From Mesostigma viride (Eukaryota > Streptophyta > Mesostigmatophyceae > Mesostigmatales > Mesostigmataceae): DNA of 27,500 bases. The number at the start of each line of letters is the position of its first letter. Positions within the stretch are counted from its first letter, which is position 1. The stretch is taken from the NCBI GenBank assembly GCA_009746045.1, contig RPFO01000038.1, positions 894,695 to 922,194 of the forward strand, read 5' to 3'. Position numbers and translations under genes: made by a program. The notes under the pieces are model-generated. The model saw only the letters and a program-made list of their open reading frames with translations. It did no database searches and was not told where the DNA came from. Below are positions 26,412 to 27,500 of this stretch, one piece after another.

Positions 26412-27494
26412 CTGGGGGAGGGTCGGGGGAGGTGGGGACAGGTGGCGACACGCAACCGCAAGGGTGGGGGGTTGGCGACAGGTGGACGTCATGTCATATA
26501 TGAGAGCACGGGTGGGACAAGTGCCATGCAAGTGCAAAGGGCAGAGATGAACTATCACGACAGAGGTCACAGCAGCGGGGAGGGTAAACCTGTAGTGAAT
26601 GGGACGAGCTGTTCCCGCTCTCCCCCCCATCCCCATAATTAATGAGCATGTATCCCCATCACGATCAACGTCATCCTACTATCCCATTATCTCCATTTCC
26701 CGCACCTGCTATCCGTCAACATTATCGCAAGCCAACCCCTTAAACAGGGGTTGCTTTGCGAAGCCGTAGGAGAAAATATCAAGCTGCTATCCGCCGAGTA
26801 AAGAGAGATCTGTATAGCAGAGATAGCGCGCAAAACTCCTCCCGTCGTCTGACAACGGCGCTCTGACCCCCCCGCCGATGGTCCAAGGACAGCCATGGCT
26901 CCCCTATTCGTGCTATCCAGGGGTAGACGGACACACAAGGTAAACAAGGACAGCCATGGCTCCCCTATTCGTGCTATCCAGGGGTAGACGGACACACAAG
27001 GTAAACAAGGACAGCCATGGCTCCCCTATTCGTGCTATCCAGGGGTAGACGGACACACAAGGTAAACAAGGACAGCCATGGCTCCCCTATTCGTGCTATC
27101 CAGGGGTAGACGGACACACAAGGTAAACAAGGACAGCCATGGCTCCCCTATTCGTGCTATCCAGGGGTAGACGGACACACAAGGTAAACAAGGACAGCCA
27201 TGGCTCCCCTATTCGTGCTATCCAGGGGTAGACGGACACACAAGGTAAAGTTGATGGAACCGCTCACCTACGCGCCTTGTCTACGAATAGCCGCAGCTCG
27301 CCTCCACGTGTGAACTAGATATCATCAATGTCAACATACGTCGATACTCAATATATTGCTACTAGGAGGCTCAAAACAAAAGCCTACCTACACCCGCTTC
27401 GTCTAGATGCGGCAGCGCTCAACTCCACGTCCTGAACATGAAGGTACGCTGTAGCTTCGAGAGTACACTACTTTGCCTAAGTGCTGCAGCTCAC
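26412..27494 (-). other. Probable intron of NAT10-like gene with minisatellite (1083 bp)
   Basis: The acceptor CCCCCAG ends at 26412. A GAG|GTGAGC donor at 27494 would join ATG GAG to GCG CAC CTA in phase 0, continuing the protein as MEAHLSLPSNQ, which suits the family. No better donor was found, but only six bases of the upstream exon are in view. Confidence 0.5.
26885..27249. repeat. 61-bp minisatellite, six identical units
   Basis: Units start at 26885, 26946, 27007, 27068, 27129 and 27190, each with AAGGACAGCCATGGCTCC and ending AAGGTAAAC (the last diverges at its final bases). The period is not a multiple of three, so the array is non-coding. I saw no difference between units apart from the array edges, which points to recent expansion or homogenisation. 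It lies inside the probable NAT10 intron. Confidence 0.95.
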
Positions 27495-27500
27495 CTCCAT
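27495..27500 (-). CDS. NAT10: Possible end of upstream NAT10 exon at window edge
   Basis: The last six bases read ATGGAG on the minus strand, followed by GTGAGC. Joined to the exon at 26411 in phase 0 they extend the protein sensibly. This is inference from frame and donor consensus only. Confidence 0.35.

Noticed and set aside
26034-26642. Plus-strand ORFs opposite the NAT10 exon at 26286-26411
   Set aside because: Low-complexity shadow frames without motifs; the minus-strand exon explains the region.
26885-27249. CRISPR array
   Set aside because: The 61-bp units are contiguous and identical, with no spacers, inside a eukaryotic intron.

Overview
The window comes from a nuclear genome, most likely a green alga (chlorophyte). 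The only host gene has short phase-0 exons with GT-AG introns, coding GC is fairly high, and the rest is retroelements. Lineage is inferred from gene style and element types; no marker gene settles it.

Positions 1-10538 hold a Ty3/gypsy chromovirus. In order: an unusual first ORF (388-813) that is a stand-alone RNase H1-type hybrid-binding domain; a Q/P-rich gag N-terminus; a gag core with a CCHC knuckle; protease, reverse transcriptase, RNase H and integrase; a C-terminal chromodomain; a further ORF of unknown function (7575-8926); a polypurine tract; and a putative 3' LTR starting TGTTACG. The 5' LTR would lie left of the window. Pol and gag are broken by several one-base frame changes, many near homopolymer runs, so this is either a decayed copy or a sequence with indel errors.

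Positions 10960-17001 hold two long copies (A and B) of a LINE-derived element. It encodes only an L1-type ORF1 protein (RRM plus C-terminal domain) and then passes straight into a shared 3' UTR with a TAAT-type tail. No endonuclease or reverse transcriptase is present, which is the architecture of half-LINE (HAL1-like) parasites. Copy B is bounded by an 11-bp target-site duplication. Between A and B lies a 1.77-kb element with terminal inverted repeats and no transposase.

Positions 17002-22480 are mostly non-genic: degenerate tandem repeats, a 140-bp (GGGA)35 microsatellite, hairpins and two unrecognised ORFs. At 22484-23217 two 5'-truncated relatives of the LINE family sit 90 bp apart in opposite orientations, each with its own perfect target-site duplication (12 and 11 bp).

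Positions 24296-27500, minus strand, are the 3' end of a host gene recognised as the RNA cytidine acetyltransferase NAT10/Kre33. Three exons are clear and a fourth probably ends at the window edge. The intron before the first clear exon carries six identical 61-bp minisatellite units.
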